This document shows positions 35,340 to 45,469 of a DNA stretch of 48,364 nucleotides, piece by piece (within the stretch, counting starts at the first letter, position 1; every line of letters starts with the position of its first letter). A model generated the notes under the pieces. That model saw nothing but the letters and a program-made list of their open reading frames with translations, was not told the origin of the DNA and did no database searches. Made by a program: the position numbers and the translations under genes. Source of the stretch: Thalassotalea sp. (GTDB lineage: Bacteria > Pseudomonadota > Gammaproteobacteria > Enterobacterales > Alteromonadaceae); the NCBI GenBank assembly GCA_022448425.1, contig JAKVCY010000053.1:1-48364 (forward strand), written 5' to 3'.

Positions 35340-36374
35340 ATGATGACAACACTACCTATTGAGCAGCAACTTGGTCAACTAAGCGAATATCTCTCATCTC
35401 ACATCGATGGGTTTGGCGGCGAAATACAATTAGAAAAATTCGATGGCGGTCAGTCTAACCCAACATTCAAGTTGACCAATGGCAAGAACACATACGTATT
35501 GCGTAAGCAGCCAAGTGGCAAACTGTTAAAGTCAGCTCATGCCGTGGATAGAGAGTTCCGGGTCATTGATGCGCTATACCAATCTAATGTACCCGTCGCA
35601 AAACCCTATCACTTGTGTACTGACACGCAAGTGGCTGGTGAAATGTTCTACGTAATGGAGTTCTGCGATGGCGACATATATTGGGATGCAGCGTTAAAAG
35701 GTGTTACCGATAACAATATGCGCCAGCAAATGTACGACAACATGAATCAAACGCTTGCCAATATCCATAGTATCGATTTAGAAAAAGTTGGGCTAAGTGA
35801 TTATGGAAAACCCGGTAATTACTTTGAACGTCAACTGAGCCGATGGATTGATCAATATAAAGCGAGTGAGATACAAAAAATTCCGGAAATGGACTCGCTT
35901 TACACTTGGCTAGAACAGCACTTACCTGCCGATGATGGTCGCATAGCATTAGTACATGGCGACTACCGTCTAGACAATCTCATTTTCCACAAAGGTAAGG
36001 CTGAAGTGCAAGCTGTACTTGATTGGGAACTGTCTACACTTGGGCACCCGTTTGCCGATCTAGCGTACCAATGCATGCAATTGCGTCTTCCAGAAGGTAT
36101 GGGAAAAATTGATGGTTTAGGTCAAAAAGACAGACAAACGCTGAGCATCCCTACCGAAAAAGACTATGTAGAAAGCTACTGTAAGCGGATGAACATAAGC
36201 AGCATAGATAATTGGTCGTTTTACTTAGCGTTTAGTTTCTTCAGATTAGCCGCTATTTGCCAAGGCGTCGCAAAACGAGCTTCACAAGGTAATGCTTCAA
36301 ATAAACACGCGGCACAAGTTGGCGCATTCGTTAAACCGCTTGCGCAATATGCACATCAGGCAATTGCAGAGTAA
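35340..36374 (+). CDS. ACAD10/11-type acyl-CoA kinase (APH fold)
   Basis: A 344-aa phosphotransferase. It has FDGGQSNPTF (34-43), YVLRKQPSGKLLKSAHAVDR (52-71, nucleotide and Lys region), catalytic loop HGDYRLDN (206-213) and metal-binding LDWELSTLGHP (from 227). These match the kinase half of mammalian ACAD11 and LvaA of the Pseudomonas levulinate pathway, which phosphorylate the 4-hydroxyl of 4-hydroxyacyl-CoAs. In ACAD11 kinase and dehydrogenase are fused; here they are separate neighbours. Substrate chain length is unknown. Confidence 0.9.
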   Translation: MMTTLPIEQQLGQLSEYLSSHIDGFGGEIQLEKFDGGQSNPTFKLTNGKNTYVLRKQPSGKLLKSAHAVDREFRVIDALYQSNVPVAKPYHLCTDTQVAGEMFYVMEFCDGDIYWDAALKGVTDNNMRQQMYDNMNQTLANIHSIDLEKVGLSDYGKPGNYFERQLSRWIDQYKASEIQKIPEMDSLYTWLEQHLPADDGRIALVHGDYRLDNLIFHKGKAEVQAVLDWELSTLGHPFADLAYQCMQLRLPEGMGKIDGLGQKDRQTLSIPTEKDYVESYCKRMNISSIDNWSFYLAFSFFRLAAICQGVAKRASQGNASNKHAAQVGAFVKPLAQYAHQAIAE

Positions 36375-36459
36375 ATGGCCGACAAGCACAACCTAGAAAG
36401 TAAAGCTAACTAGCCAGCAAAAAAGCAAAAACAAAAGAATTAAGCGAAAGGATATAGTT

Positions 36460-37221
36460 ATGGATTCAATGTTAAATTTCGACAATAAAGTGGCACTGAT
36501 TACAGGAGCGTCTCAAGGTTTTGGTAAGTTATTAGCACTCGAGCTTGCCTCCCGTGGCGCAAAAGTCGTGTTGGGCGATATTAAAGCTGAGTCACTGGCG
36601 GATTTTACAGAAACACTTAAGCAGCAAGGCTATCAAGCGATTTCCTTAGCTGGGGATGTTTCTGACGAAAGTTACTGCAAAGCATTAACAGAACTTGCTG
36701 TAAGCGAATTTGGAGCTCTTGATATTGCGGTAAATAACGCAGGCATCGCGCCAAACTTCGCTCCACTTCACATGACAGATGAAGCAACGATGGACAAGCA
36801 ATTTGCCGTTAATGTAAAAGGCGTCCAATTCGGCATGAAACATCAAATCCAATACATGCTGACACAAGGAAGCGGTGTGTTGCTTAACGTAAGTTCAATG
36901 GCTGGTCTTGGCGGCGCACCAACTGTTTCTTCATATGCAGCTGCAAAGCACGCGGTTATCGGCTTAACCAAAACCGCTGCTGTTGAATATGCTGCCGCCA
37001 ACATCCGCATTAATGCGGTTTGTCCTTTCTTCGCATTAACCAATATGGTTACCAATGTATCTGATGACGAAAGCCGCAAAAAGCTTGCTCGTCGCGCGCC
37101 AATGAAGCGCTTAGGACACCCTGAAGAAATCGTAGCAACCATGCTATTGCTACTTTCTCCTGCAAACACATACATGACTGGCCAATGCATCGCTATTGAT
37201 GGCGGTGTGTCAGCTATGTAA
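36460..37221 (+). CDS. SDR-family oxidoreductase
   Basis: A 253-aa short-chain dehydrogenase with TGASQGFGK, NNAGIAPNF and Y159/K163 (SSYAAAKHAVIG), ending TGQCIAIDGGVSAM. An AAAGGA ribosome-binding site precedes ATG 36460. It belongs to the 3-oxoacyl/3-hydroxyacyl type and lies between the kinase and the second acyl-CoA dehydrogenase, so a 3-hydroxyacyl-CoA or alcohol substrate is likely. Confidence 0.9.
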   Translation: MDSMLNFDNKVALITGASQGFGKLLALELASRGAKVVLGDIKAESLADFTETLKQQGYQAISLAGDVSDESYCKALTELAVSEFGALDIAVNNAGIAPNFAPLHMTDEATMDKQFAVNVKGVQFGMKHQIQYMLTQGSGVLLNVSSMAGLGGAPTVSSYAAAKHAVIGLTKTAAVEYAAANIRINAVCPFFALTNMVTNVSDDESRKKLARRAPMKRLGHPEEIVATMLLLLSPANTYMTGQCIAIDGGVSAM

Positions 37222-37242
37222 CGCCCCTTTCGAGGAACACCT

Positions 37243-39060
37243 ATGTCTGCACCTATGATAAACGAACGTGATATTAACTTTATGCTGTATGAGCTTTTCG
37301 ACTGTGAAAGCTTATGCCAGCGTGAACGTTATCAAGATCATGACAAAACGACCTTCAATGAAGTCATTAGTACTGCCAAGCAAATTGCTGAAAAACATTT
37401 TTTACCAATGCGTAGCAAGTTGGACAATCAACAACCGACATTTGATGGTACGAAAGTCCATATCATTGACGAACTCAAACCTGCTATTGATGCTTTAAAT
37501 GAATCTGGCATCCCTTCCGCTACGGCAGATTACGAGTTCAATGGTATGCAACTGCCGCCAATAGTTTCGAATATGGCTAACGCATACTTAACTATTGCAG
37601 GTGGCACAGCCTTGGGTTACAGCATGTTAACCACAGCAAATGCAAATTTGTTGCAGGCACACGGTAGCGAAGCACTTATCGAAAAGTGGGTAAATCCACT
37701 ACGAGAAGGAAGGTTCGCTGGCACGATGGCGATGACGGAACCAGGAGCTGGCTCAGGGCTTGCTGACTTAATTACGTCTGCAGAAAAGACAGAACAAGGT
37801 CACTATCTCGTTACGGGTAACAAAATCTACATCTCTGGTGGTGACCACGACTTAAGCGAAAATATTGTCCACTTAGTTTTAGCAAGAGTAAAAGGTGCGC
37901 CTAAAGGTGTAAAAGGTATCTCGTTATTCGTGGTGCCAAAATTCTTGGTGAATGACGACGGCACCCTTGGTGAACAAAATGATGTCGCCCTAGCCGGCTT
38001 ATTCCACAAGATGGGGGGACGAGCACAAACTTCGACGGCACTCAGCTTTGGCGAGAAAGGCGGTGCAATAGGCTACTTAGTCGGTGAAGAAAACCGCGGC
38101 TTACAGTACATGTTCCATATGATGAACGAAGCGCGAATTATGGTAGGAGCCAGTGGTGCTGCTCTTGCTGTTGCTGGTTACCAATATTCTTTGGACTACG
38201 CTAATAACCGTCCTCAAGGTCGCTTGCCGTCATGTAAAGACCCACACTCACCTATGGTAAACATCATAGAACATGCAGATATCAGACGTATGCTTCTGGC
38301 GCAAAAGGCATACTCAGAAGGCGCCCTCGCGTTAGTGTTAATGGGCAGTCAATTATCGGATGACGAAAAAACGGCGACAACAGAACAAGAAAGAAGTCAC
38401 GCTCATACCCTACTCGATTTACTCACTCCGGTGATCAAAACATGGCCATCTGAATACGGGCCTAAAGCTAATGATTTTGCAATTCAAGTACTAGGCGGTG
38501 CTGGCTATATCAACGAACACCCTGTTGAGATGTTCTACCGTGATAATCGCTTGAACCCAATACACGAAGGTACAACAGGTATTCAATCGCTTGATTTATT
38601 GGCACGTAAAGTACCCATGAACAAAATGCAGGGCTATCACGTCTTGCTGGGCGAAATGGAAAAGACCATTAAGTTGGCGAGTAGTGATGAAAAACTAACA
38701 GAGTATTGTCAGCAACTCGGCCAAGCAATCGCAACACTAAATAAAACCACTGAGCACTTGCTGGTCTCCATGGGGAAAGAGAATATTGATTTAGTGCTCG
38801 CTAATTCAGTGCAGTACCTCTCTATGTTTGGGCATATTGTCATCAGTTGGCTGTGGCTTAAACAAGCGATAGTCGCTAGGCAAGCGCTTGACCAAGGTAA
38901 TCGCAGTGAACTGCATGAAAGTGAGCAGCACTTTTATCACGGCAAGTTGCAAGCGATGCAGTATTTCTTCCGTTATGAGTTGCCGCAAATCAACCATTGG
39001 TCAAATTTACTAACTACGTTGGACAGTACCACGTATGACATGAAGAAAGAGTGGTTTTAA
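37243..39060 (+). CDS. Large acyl-CoA dehydrogenase with C-terminal extension
   Basis: A 605-aa acyl-CoA dehydrogenase of the long type. The N-terminal segment MLYELFDCESL, FAD motif MAMTEPGAGSGLADL (162-176) and catalytic E442 in NPIHEGTTGIQSLDL are present, followed by the extra C-terminal domain of about 130 residues found in this group. It catalyses the first oxidation of beta-oxidation, acyl-CoA to trans-2-enoyl-CoA. It complements the ACAD10/11-type protein upstream, which has a different active site. Confidence 0.94.
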   Translation: MSAPMINERDINFMLYELFDCESLCQRERYQDHDKTTFNEVISTAKQIAEKHFLPMRSKLDNQQPTFDGTKVHIIDELKPAIDALNESGIPSATADYEFNGMQLPPIVSNMANAYLTIAGGTALGYSMLTTANANLLQAHGSEALIEKWVNPLREGRFAGTMAMTEPGAGSGLADLITSAEKTEQGHYLVTGNKIYISGGDHDLSENIVHLVLARVKGAPKGVKGISLFVVPKFLVNDDGTLGEQNDVALAGLFHKMGGRAQTSTALSFGEKGGAIGYLVGEENRGLQYMFHMMNEARIMVGASGAALAVAGYQYSLDYANNRPQGRLPSCKDPHSPMVNIIEHADIRRMLLAQKAYSEGALALVLMGSQLSDDEKTATTEQERSHAHTLLDLLTPVIKTWPSEYGPKANDFAIQVLGGAGYINEHPVEMFYRDNRLNPIHEGTTGIQSLDLLARKVPMNKMQGYHVLLGEMEKTIKLASSDEKLTEYCQQLGQAIATLNKTTEHLLVSMGKENIDLVLANSVQYLSMFGHIVISWLWLKQAIVARQALDQGNRSELHESEQHFYHGKLQAMQYFFRYELPQINHWSNLLTTLDSTTYDMKKEWF

Positions 39061-39195
39061 CCACTCTGCTTCGCATTTACTTTGATTCTTTAGACTTTTC
39101 TAACAGAACTGAGCCAGAACAACAGAGCCAAGAATTAATATTTAAAAACAATAAATTACAACAAAGCGTTTATTTCAATTAAAAAGGAAACAGCA

Positions 39196-39657
39196 ATGCC
39201 GACAATGATAAAAAGAGAAAACATCGCTGACTATATTGGATTTCAAGCCGAGCCAACGCCATGGCACCAAGTTGAACAGTCTCAAATCGATCAATTCGCT
39301 GACTGCACACTAGACCATCAGTTTATTCATATCGATCCTGAAAAAGCCAAAGCAACACCATTTGGCACCACCATAGCTCACGGATTTCTAACACTTTCAA
39401 TGCTTTCTCACTTTGCGGAAAGCTATAGCGTTGTTATTGAAGGTTGCTACATGGGCATCAATTCAGGTTTTGACAAAGTGAGATTTTTAGCGCCGGTAAA
39501 GGTTAATAGCCGTATTCGCGCATTGGCCAAAGTTGTCGCCATCGATGAGACAAAACCGGGACAATTTCGCATAAAAACCGAAGTATCGGTAGAAATTGAA
39601 GGTGAAGAGACACCAGCGTTAATCGCAGAGTGGATTGGCATTCAAATGGTTAAGTAG
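39196..39657 (+). CDS. MaoC-family (R)-specific enoyl-CoA hydratase
   Basis: A 153-aa hot-dog protein with the hydratase-2 motif D40-x4-H45 (TLDHQFIHIDPEKA) and FGTTIAHGFLTLSML. An AAAGGA ribosome-binding site precedes ATG 39196. It hydrates enoyl-CoA to (R)-3-hydroxyacyl-CoA. Next to the MFE-2-type dehydrogenase it gives an (R)-specific beta-oxidation route. Confidence 0.92.
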   Translation: MPTMIKRENIADYIGFQAEPTPWHQVEQSQIDQFADCTLDHQFIHIDPEKAKATPFGTTIAHGFLTLSMLSHFAESYSVVIEGCYMGINSGFDKVRFLAPVKVNSRIRALAKVVAIDETKPGQFRIKTEVSVEIEGEETPALIAEWIGIQMVK

Positions 39658-39741
39658 TGCAAATCGCAATATTTGATTTCGCTACAAGAAATAAAGTTCG
39701 AGCGAAAGAGTTCGAACGCAACAGACTTAAAGGAACACAAG

Positions 39742-40650
39742 ATGACTATTAGTTATACAGACAGAGTCGCCATTGTTACCGGCGCAGGTAACGGTTTAGG
39801 AAAATCACACGCAATTGAACTTGCTAAGCGCGGCGCAAAAGTTGTCGTTAATGATTTAGGCGGTGCACGCGACGGCAGTGGTAAATCATCCGCAGCCGCA
39901 GAAGAAGTAGTAGCAGAAATTATCGCAGCAGGTGGTGATGCATTTAGCCATGGCGCCAATGTCGCTAATTTTGAAGAAGTTCAGGATATGGTTAAACAAA
40001 CCATGGAAAAATGGGGACGCGTAGACATCTTAGTTAACAACGCAGGGATCCTGCGCGATAAATCATTTTCTAAAATGACCTTAGATGATTTCAAACTGGT
40101 AATGGACGTGCATTTAATGGGGTCAGTTAATTGCACCAAAGCGGTTTGGGAAATAATGAAGGAACAAAACTATGGCCGCATCGTAATGACAACCTCTTCA
40201 AGTGGCATGTACGGCAACTTTGGTCAGAGTAACTATGGTGCAGCTAAAATGGCCGTGCTTGGCTTAATGACTACGCTAGTACTTGAGGGTGCTAAACACG
40301 ATATTCGCGTTAATGCATTGGCCCCTACTGCGGGCACACGCATGACGGAAGATTTAATGCCAGAGCATATCGTCAAGATGTTCGCACCAGAATATGTTAC
40401 GCCGGGCCTGTTAACCCTTTGTGACGACGATGCGCCAAATCGGACAATTTTATGCGCTGGTGCCGGTGGTTATGCGACTGCAAGCTTGTTTGAAACGGAC
40501 GGTATTTACCTACCTGTTGAACAACAAACGCCGGAAGCGATTCGCGATCAGTGGCAGGCGGTAACCAGCACAGACAGTCAACAAGCACTTGAAGCGGGTG
40601 TTAAACAAGGCGAAAAGTTTATTGGCAAAGCAATGGCTACTGCCCAATAG
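39742..40650 (+). CDS. MFE-2-type (R)-3-hydroxyacyl-CoA dehydrogenase (SDR)
   Basis: A 302-aa SDR starting at ATG 39742, which has AAAGGAACA before it; the frame is open back to 39673 without a ribosome-binding site. TGAGNGLGKSHA, the signature VNDLGGARDGSGKS, and Y165/K169 (NYGAAKMAVLG) match the dehydrogenase domain of peroxisomal multifunctional enzyme 2, which oxidises (R)-3-hydroxyacyl-CoA. The C-terminal 60 residues (after GGYATASLFET) are also typical of that group. Confidence 0.9.
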   Translation: MTISYTDRVAIVTGAGNGLGKSHAIELAKRGAKVVVNDLGGARDGSGKSSAAAEEVVAEIIAAGGDAFSHGANVANFEEVQDMVKQTMEKWGRVDILVNNAGILRDKSFSKMTLDDFKLVMDVHLMGSVNCTKAVWEIMKEQNYGRIVMTTSSSGMYGNFGQSNYGAAKMAVLGLMTTLVLEGAKHDIRVNALAPTAGTRMTEDLMPEHIVKMFAPEYVTPGLLTLCDDDAPNRTILCAGAGGYATASLFETDGIYLPVEQQTPEAIRDQWQAVTSTDSQQALEAGVKQGEKFIGKAMATAQ

Positions 40651-40715
40651 AGATACATCTTAATCAGGCACGACTAAGTGTTGATATCAAATATTAGGAA
40701 GGAAAGGAGTAGAAC

Positions 40716-41900
40716 ATGTCCAGAGAAGCCGTAATCGTTTCTGTCGCTAGAACCCCCATTGCAAAAGCTTACCGAGGTGCTTTTAACAATCTTACTTCAC
40801 CAACAATGGCAGCTCACGCCATCAATACCGCGCTTAACAAGATAAATCTAGACGGCAGCGAAGTAGATGACTGTATTTTCGGTGCTGCTCTTCAACAAGG
40901 TAGCCAAGGAATGAACTTTGGTCGCCAAGCTGCAATGGCAGCGGGACTGCCAGTTTCAGTTGCTGGCATGACCATAGATAGACAATGTGCTTCTGGCCTA
41001 ATGGCTGTTGCTAGCGGCGCAAATCAAATCGTATGTGATGGCTCTAACGTGATCATTGCAGGTGGCTGTGATTCCATCTCGCTAGTACAAAACGAACATA
41101 TGAATATGCACAGAGCGGTTGATGAAAAAGTTAAAGCCCATGCGCCAGCCGTCTATATGCCGATGTTGGACACCGCAGAAGTAGTCGCTAATCGCTACAA
41201 CATCTCACGCGAACGCCAAGATGAATACGCCCTACTTTCTCAGCAGCGCACTGCTGCAGCGCAAGAAGCCAACTTGTTTGCTGACGAAATTGTGCCGGTG
41301 ACTGCCACCAAGCTAGTACAAGATAGAGAAACTGGTGAGATTTCTTCGCAGGAAGTCACTCTAACGAAAGATGAAGGAAATCGCCCAGATACTACGCTTG
41401 AAGGCTTATCCAACGTAAGAACGGTAAAAGAAGACGGTTGCATTACTGGCGGTAACGCGTCACAACTTTCTGATGGTGCGGCAGCATTAGTGCTGATGGA
41501 AAAATCTGTTGCTGAGACTAAAGGTTTAGCACCTCTTGGCGTCTATCGAGGCATGGCGGTAGCTGGCTGTGAACCCGATGAAATGGGCATAGGTCCTGTT
41601 TACGCCATTCCTAAGTTATTGGAGCGCCATAACCTGACAATGGATGACATCGGTCTGTGGGAACTCAACGAAGCTTTTGCCGTACAAGTGCTTTACTGTG
41701 CTGATCATTTAGGTATTCCGATGGATAAGCTAAACGTTAATGGCGGCGCTATTTCTATCGGACACCCTTATGGTATGAGCGGTGCTCGACTTGTTATGCA
41801 TGCACTTTTGGAAGGGAAACGACGTGGCGTTAAATATGTCGTCATCACCATGTGTATCGGTGGCGGACAAGGTGCTGCGGGATTATTTGAGGTACTTTAG
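40716..41900 (+). CDS. Acetyl-CoA C-acyltransferase (thiolase)
   Basis: A 394-aa thiolase with nucleophile C91 ([11 protein letters not shown]), H350 ([16 protein letters not shown]) and C380 ([14 protein letters not shown]). It performs the final thiolytic step of beta-oxidation. Start ATG 40716 follows AGGAAAGGAG. The gene ends 55 bp before a copy of the repeat element, which may mark the end of the first transcript. Confidence 0.95.
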   Translation: MSREAVIVSVARTPIAKAYRGAFNNLTSPTMAAHAINTALNKINLDGSEVDDCIFGAALQQGSQGMNFGRQAAMAAGLPVSVAGMTIDRQCASGLMAVASGANQIVCDGSNVIIAGGCDSISLVQNEHMNMHRAVDEKVKAHAPAVYMPMLDTAEVVANRYNISRERQDEYALLSQQRTAAAQEANLFADEIVPVTATKLVQDRETGEISSQEVTLTKDEGNRPDTTLEGLSNVRTVKEDGCITGGNASQLSDGAAALVLMEKSVAETKGLAPLGVYRGMAVAGCEPDEMGIGPVYAIPKLLERHNLTMDDIGLWELNEAFAVQVLYCADHLGIPMDKLNVNGGAISIGHPYGMSGARLVMHALLEGKRRGVKYVVITMCIGGGQGAAGLFEVL

Positions 41901-41955
41901 CCAAGTACCTCAAATAAGTATTTTTACGCAAAGAAAAAAAACTAAACGAAAAGCT

Positions 41956-42193
41956 AGGGCGTGTTGGTCTTTCGAGGCTATTTTTGCAGCAATTTATGAT
42001 GTATTTATACAAAGCAGAGTTTATGCCGTGTGGTTATTCCACATAAATAAGCGATAAAGACTTTGTGCTCCTGCAAAGTCACCTTACCCTACATCCTTGT
42101 AGGGCAACGCAGTAGAAAGGCATCATGAATGCTGTCCTAAGTATGTAGTAAAAGGATTCGTTAAAATTTAACCCTGAAAGATCAACACGCCCT
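41956..42193 (+). repeat. TIR-ended non-coding repeat, copy 3 (238 bp, internal module absent)
   Basis: Same family and orientation as copies 1 and 4. The ends AGGGCGTGTTGGTCTTTC and (reverse complement) AGGGCGTGTTGATCTTTC form the 18-bp inverted repeat; TA is at both borders. It lacks exactly the internal module of about 139 bp (from TAAATGC to TTCGAAC in copy 4). It separates the thiolase gene from the acyl-CoA synthetase gene. Confidence 0.9.
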
Positions 42194-42272
42194 AATGATA
42201 AAAAGCTTTAAAGTCAGCCCGTTTTAGTTAATATTGTTTTTAACACCGTCAAAAATGATAAATAAGATAAAA

Positions 42273-42286
42273 TGACAAACTTGTCA
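42273..42286. promoter_or_regulatory. Palindrome upstream of the acyl-CoA synthetase gene
   Basis: TGACAA-AC-TTGTCA is a perfect palindrome with a 2-base spacer, 134 bases before the start codon and just after the repeat element. It could be a regulator half-site pair for the synthetase gene. I cannot name the regulator. The remaining sequence up to 42419 is AT-rich and contains no other recognisable element. Confidence 0.35.
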
Positions 42287-42419
42287 GGTGATGTATAGAA
42301 AAAACGTAAAAATGCTATAAAAACTTTACGAAAGCATAATTACAAAAACTAAATTTCAAAAGCAAAAGTAGAAAAAACAACACAATTACAACAGACGTTT
42401 AGATAGAAGGACAAATTGC

Positions 42420-44114
42420 ATGGATAAAGTATGGTTAGAAAAAAGTTATCCACCTGGGGTGCCATTTGAAATCGATCCGGATAAGTTCTCTTCACTAGTG
42501 GAGATGTTCCTCACTTATACCGATGAGTTTAAAAACAATACAGCATTCATCAATATGGATGCCAGCATTACCTACCAAGAACTCGCTGATCAAGCTAAAG
42601 CATTTGCCGCATTCTTACAGAATGAATGGGGTTTCAAGCACGGCGATAAATTTGCGATCATGATGCCTAATGTACTGCAGTACCCGGTGGCGTTATTTGG
42701 TGCATTGATGGCTGGCCTGACGGTAGTGAACGTCAACCCACTTTACACAGCGCGAGAGCTTGAACATTTGTTGAAGGACTCAGATGCCAAAGGTATCTTG
42801 ATTATCGAAAACTTCGCTAACACGCTTGAGTCTATCGTCGCCAAAACGAATGTTGAACATGTCATTACAACAGGTTTAGGTGACCGTCTTGGTGGTTTAA
42901 AAGGTATATTGGTCAATGCAGTTGTTAAGCACGTTAAGAAAATGGTGCCTAAGTACAACTTACCTGACGCAGTGAAGTTTAATCATGTCCTCGCGAAAGG
43001 TGCAAGCCTTCCCTTCACACCTGTAGATATTAGCCCTACCGACTTAGCATTCCTGCAGTACACGGGGGGCACTACTGGCCCGTCTAAAGGTGTTATGCTA
43101 ACTCACCGCAATATGGTCGCCAACTTAGAGCAATCAAAAGCGATGACAACACCGATATTTGAGGCTGACAAGGAAATTATGATCACGGCGTTGCCGCTTT
43201 ATCATATCTTCGCCCTCAACTCGAATTGCCTGTGCTTCATTGCTTATGGCGGTACTAATGTATTAATTACTAACCCTCGTGATATGCCAGGATTCGTTAA
43301 AGAATTAGCCAAATACCGTTTCACTGCAATTACCGGTGTAAATACCCTATTCAATGGCTTAATTCACACACCTGGATTTGAAAAACTCGACTTTTCAGGC
43401 CTTAAAGCCGCACTTGGTGGTGGCATGGCGGTGCAACGTCCAGTTGCTGAAAAATGGCAAAAAATCACTGGTGTACGCTTACTCGAAGGCTACGGTTTAA
43501 CTGAATGTTGTCCGATGGTAACTATCAGTCCTTACAACCAAACTGAATTTAACGGTTCTATTGGGTTACCAGCAGCGTCAACCGAGATTCGATTGGTTGA
43601 TGACGAAGGCAATGAAGTTGGCTTAAACGAACCAGGTGAATTGTGGGTGAAAGGTCCACAAGTCATGAAAGGTTATTTAAATCGTCCTGATGCGACCGCA
43701 GAAACTATCGAAGATGGTTGGTTGAAGACAGGCGATATCGGGACTATGGATGAAGATGGTTACTTCCGTATCGTTGATCGTAAAAAAGACATGATTATCG
43801 TCTCTGGCTTTAATGTTTATCCAAATGAAATTGAAGAAGTCATGGCCTCTCACCCTGGTGTACTTGAAGCAGCCGCTATCGGTATGCCTTTTGAGGCCAC
43901 TGGTGAGAAAATTCGTGTTTACATCGTTAAAAGTGATAAGTCCTTAACGGAAGAGCAAATCACAACCCACGCGCGAGAAAACTTAACCAACTACAAAGTA
44001 CCTAAGGAGATTCGCTTTATTGAAGAGAGTGAAATGCCTAAGTCAAACGTAGGTAAAATTTTGCGAAAAGAGTTACGTACAATGGCAGCTGCAACAGAAA
44101 AAGCCGTAGCGTAA
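42420..44114 (+). CDS. fadD: Long-chain-fatty-acid--CoA ligase
   Basis: A 564-aa AMP-forming acyl-CoA synthetase with the P-loop [12 protein letters not shown] (214-225), the A5-type motif [12 protein letters not shown], the hinge motif [27 protein letters not shown] and catalytic Lys near the C-terminus ([14 protein letters not shown]). It has the N-terminal length and motifs of FadD (561 aa in E. coli). It activates fatty acids for the cluster upstream. An AGAAGGA ribosome-binding site precedes the ATG. Confidence 0.94.
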   Translation: MDKVWLEKSYPPGVPFEIDPDKFSSLVEMFLTYTDEFKNNTAFINMDASITYQELADQAKAFAAFLQNEWGFKHGDKFAIMMPNVLQYPVALFGALMAGLTVVNVNPLYTARELEHLLKDSDAKGILIIENFANTLESIVAKTNVEHVITTGLGDRLGGLKGILVNAVVKHVKKMVPKYNLPDAVKFNHVLAKGASLPFTPVDISPTDLAFLQYTGGTTGPSKGVMLTHRNMVANLEQSKAMTTPIFEADKEIMITALPLYHIFALNSNCLCFIAYGGTNVLITNPRDMPGFVKELAKYRFTAITGVNTLFNGLIHTPGFEKLDFSGLKAALGGGMAVQRPVAEKWQKITGVRLLEGYGLTECCPMVTISPYNQTEFNGSIGLPAASTEIRLVDDEGNEVGLNEPGELWVKGPQVMKGYLNRPDATAETIEDGWLKTGDIGTMDEDGYFRIVDRKKDMIIVSGFNVYPNEIEEVMASHPGVLEAAAIGMPFEATGEKIRVYIVKSDKSLTEEQITTHARENLTNYKVPKEIRFIEESEMPKSNVGKILRKELRTMAAATEKAVA

Positions 44115-44170
44115 ACAGCATAAAGTGTACTTCTAGCTATTAACTATTAGCTACGACATTAGAAAAAATA

Positions 44171-44208
44171 AACTGCTGGCTAAATGGCAAAATTTACCAG
44201 CAGGTTTT
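44171..44208 (+). terminator. Rho-independent terminator after fadD
   Basis: CTGCTGG-C-TAAAT (44173-44185) pairs with ATTTA-CCAGCAG (44192-44203) around a 6-nt loop with one bulged base, followed by GTTTTATT. It ends the synthetase transcript and separates it from the patatin gene. Confidence 0.8.
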
Positions 44209-44336
44209 ATTAGTATGTTTTTTAGCGTATTTAAACCCAACAACATTGCCCTTGTGTTGTGCGGCTCCAATGTGGTTAGGTTTAAGTACATTAATTATTC
44301 GAAAATTGAACTTTACAAAAGGTAAACACACCACAA

Positions 44337-45398
44337 ATGATAGAAGTATACGCGGGAAAGACAGCCCTAAAGACAATGCAAGAACAAGGGTTTTCCCAAG
44401 ATATCTTTGATACTTTTTTAGGTGCCAGTGGCGGCCCTAAATGGTTCACCTTATTTGGTTTAGACAAATATGTCTTTGGCGAATTTTTCAAAGATAGAAC
44501 ACAAGATCTCAATCTCATGGGATCCAGCGCTGGTGCTTTCCGTGCCGCCTGTTTTGGGCAAAATGATCCAGTTGCCGCAATTTCAAGGCTGGCAGAGAAC
44601 TATGCCAATACGCGCTATTCCAATGATAAACCGGCGCCAGCAGAAATAACGGATAAAGGGCGCGCACTGCTAGACTACGTCTTAGACACTAGGGGTGTTG
44701 ACGAAATTATCAATAACCCGGTCAGAAAAGCACACCTTGTTGTCGCTAAGTGTAACGGCTTAGTCGCCAGCGAAAACAAGGTACTACAGGTTTCAGGTTT
44801 AATGGCTAGCTACCTGAGAAACCGAGTCAACAGAAAGTATCTAAGAAATCAATACGAACGCTTTATCTTCCAACCGAAGAGCAGCAATTTAGCCATCAGC
44901 GATCCTGACGACTTTAAAACAACGATTACTTACCTGAGCCAAGAAAACTTAAAAGATGCGTTACTCGCTTCAGGCTCCATTCCAATGGTAATGGAAGGTA
45001 TTAGCGATATTGCCGACTGCCCTAAGGGGATGTATCGAGATGGTGGCATTATCGATTACCATTTTGATGTAAAGATCCACAACCCTAATTTGGTGCTCTA
45101 CCCCCATTTCAGTCACAACATTAAGGCGGGATGGTTTGATAAAAGTCTTTCTCGACCCGTACGAGAGTCTAACTACGACAACGTCGTGGTTATCTGTCCT
45201 AGTCAAGCGTTTGTCGAGTCGCTTCCAAATAAAAAGATCCCTGACCGTACCGATTTTACCGATATTGAAACCGAATCACGCATAAAGCTTTGGCATCAAG
45301 TACTTGGTCAAAGTGAACAACTTGCTGAAGGGTTAGATAGTTTTATTAGCCGGCAAGCAATTAATGAAGTTAAACCTATGTCTGCACTTATCAGCTAG
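44337..45398 (+). CDS. Patatin-like phospholipase
   Basis: A 353-aa patatin-fold acyl hydrolase. The oxyanion loop is ASGGPKW (30-36), the nucleophile elbow GSSAG has S64, and the dyad aspartate D235 is in YRDGGIIDYHFD. There is no signal peptide, so it is cytoplasmic. It likely releases fatty acids from phospholipids or other esters. The position after fadD and before an alkenal reductase suits lipid turnover. Confidence 0.88.
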   Translation: MIEVYAGKTALKTMQEQGFSQDIFDTFLGASGGPKWFTLFGLDKYVFGEFFKDRTQDLNLMGSSAGAFRAACFGQNDPVAAISRLAENYANTRYSNDKPAPAEITDKGRALLDYVLDTRGVDEIINNPVRKAHLVVAKCNGLVASENKVLQVSGLMASYLRNRVNRKYLRNQYERFIFQPKSSNLAISDPDDFKTTITYLSQENLKDALLASGSIPMVMEGISDIADCPKGMYRDGGIIDYHFDVKIHNPNLVLYPHFSHNIKAGWFDKSLSRPVRESNYDNVVVICPSQAFVESLPNKKIPDRTDFTDIETESRIKLWHQVLGQSEQLAEGLDSFISRQAINEVKPMSALIS

Positions 45399-45469
45399 TA
45401 GTCTGCTAGTAATTAGCTAATAGTTGAGACCTGTACCCAATAATTAGAACGTAAAAGGATCAGTAACAA

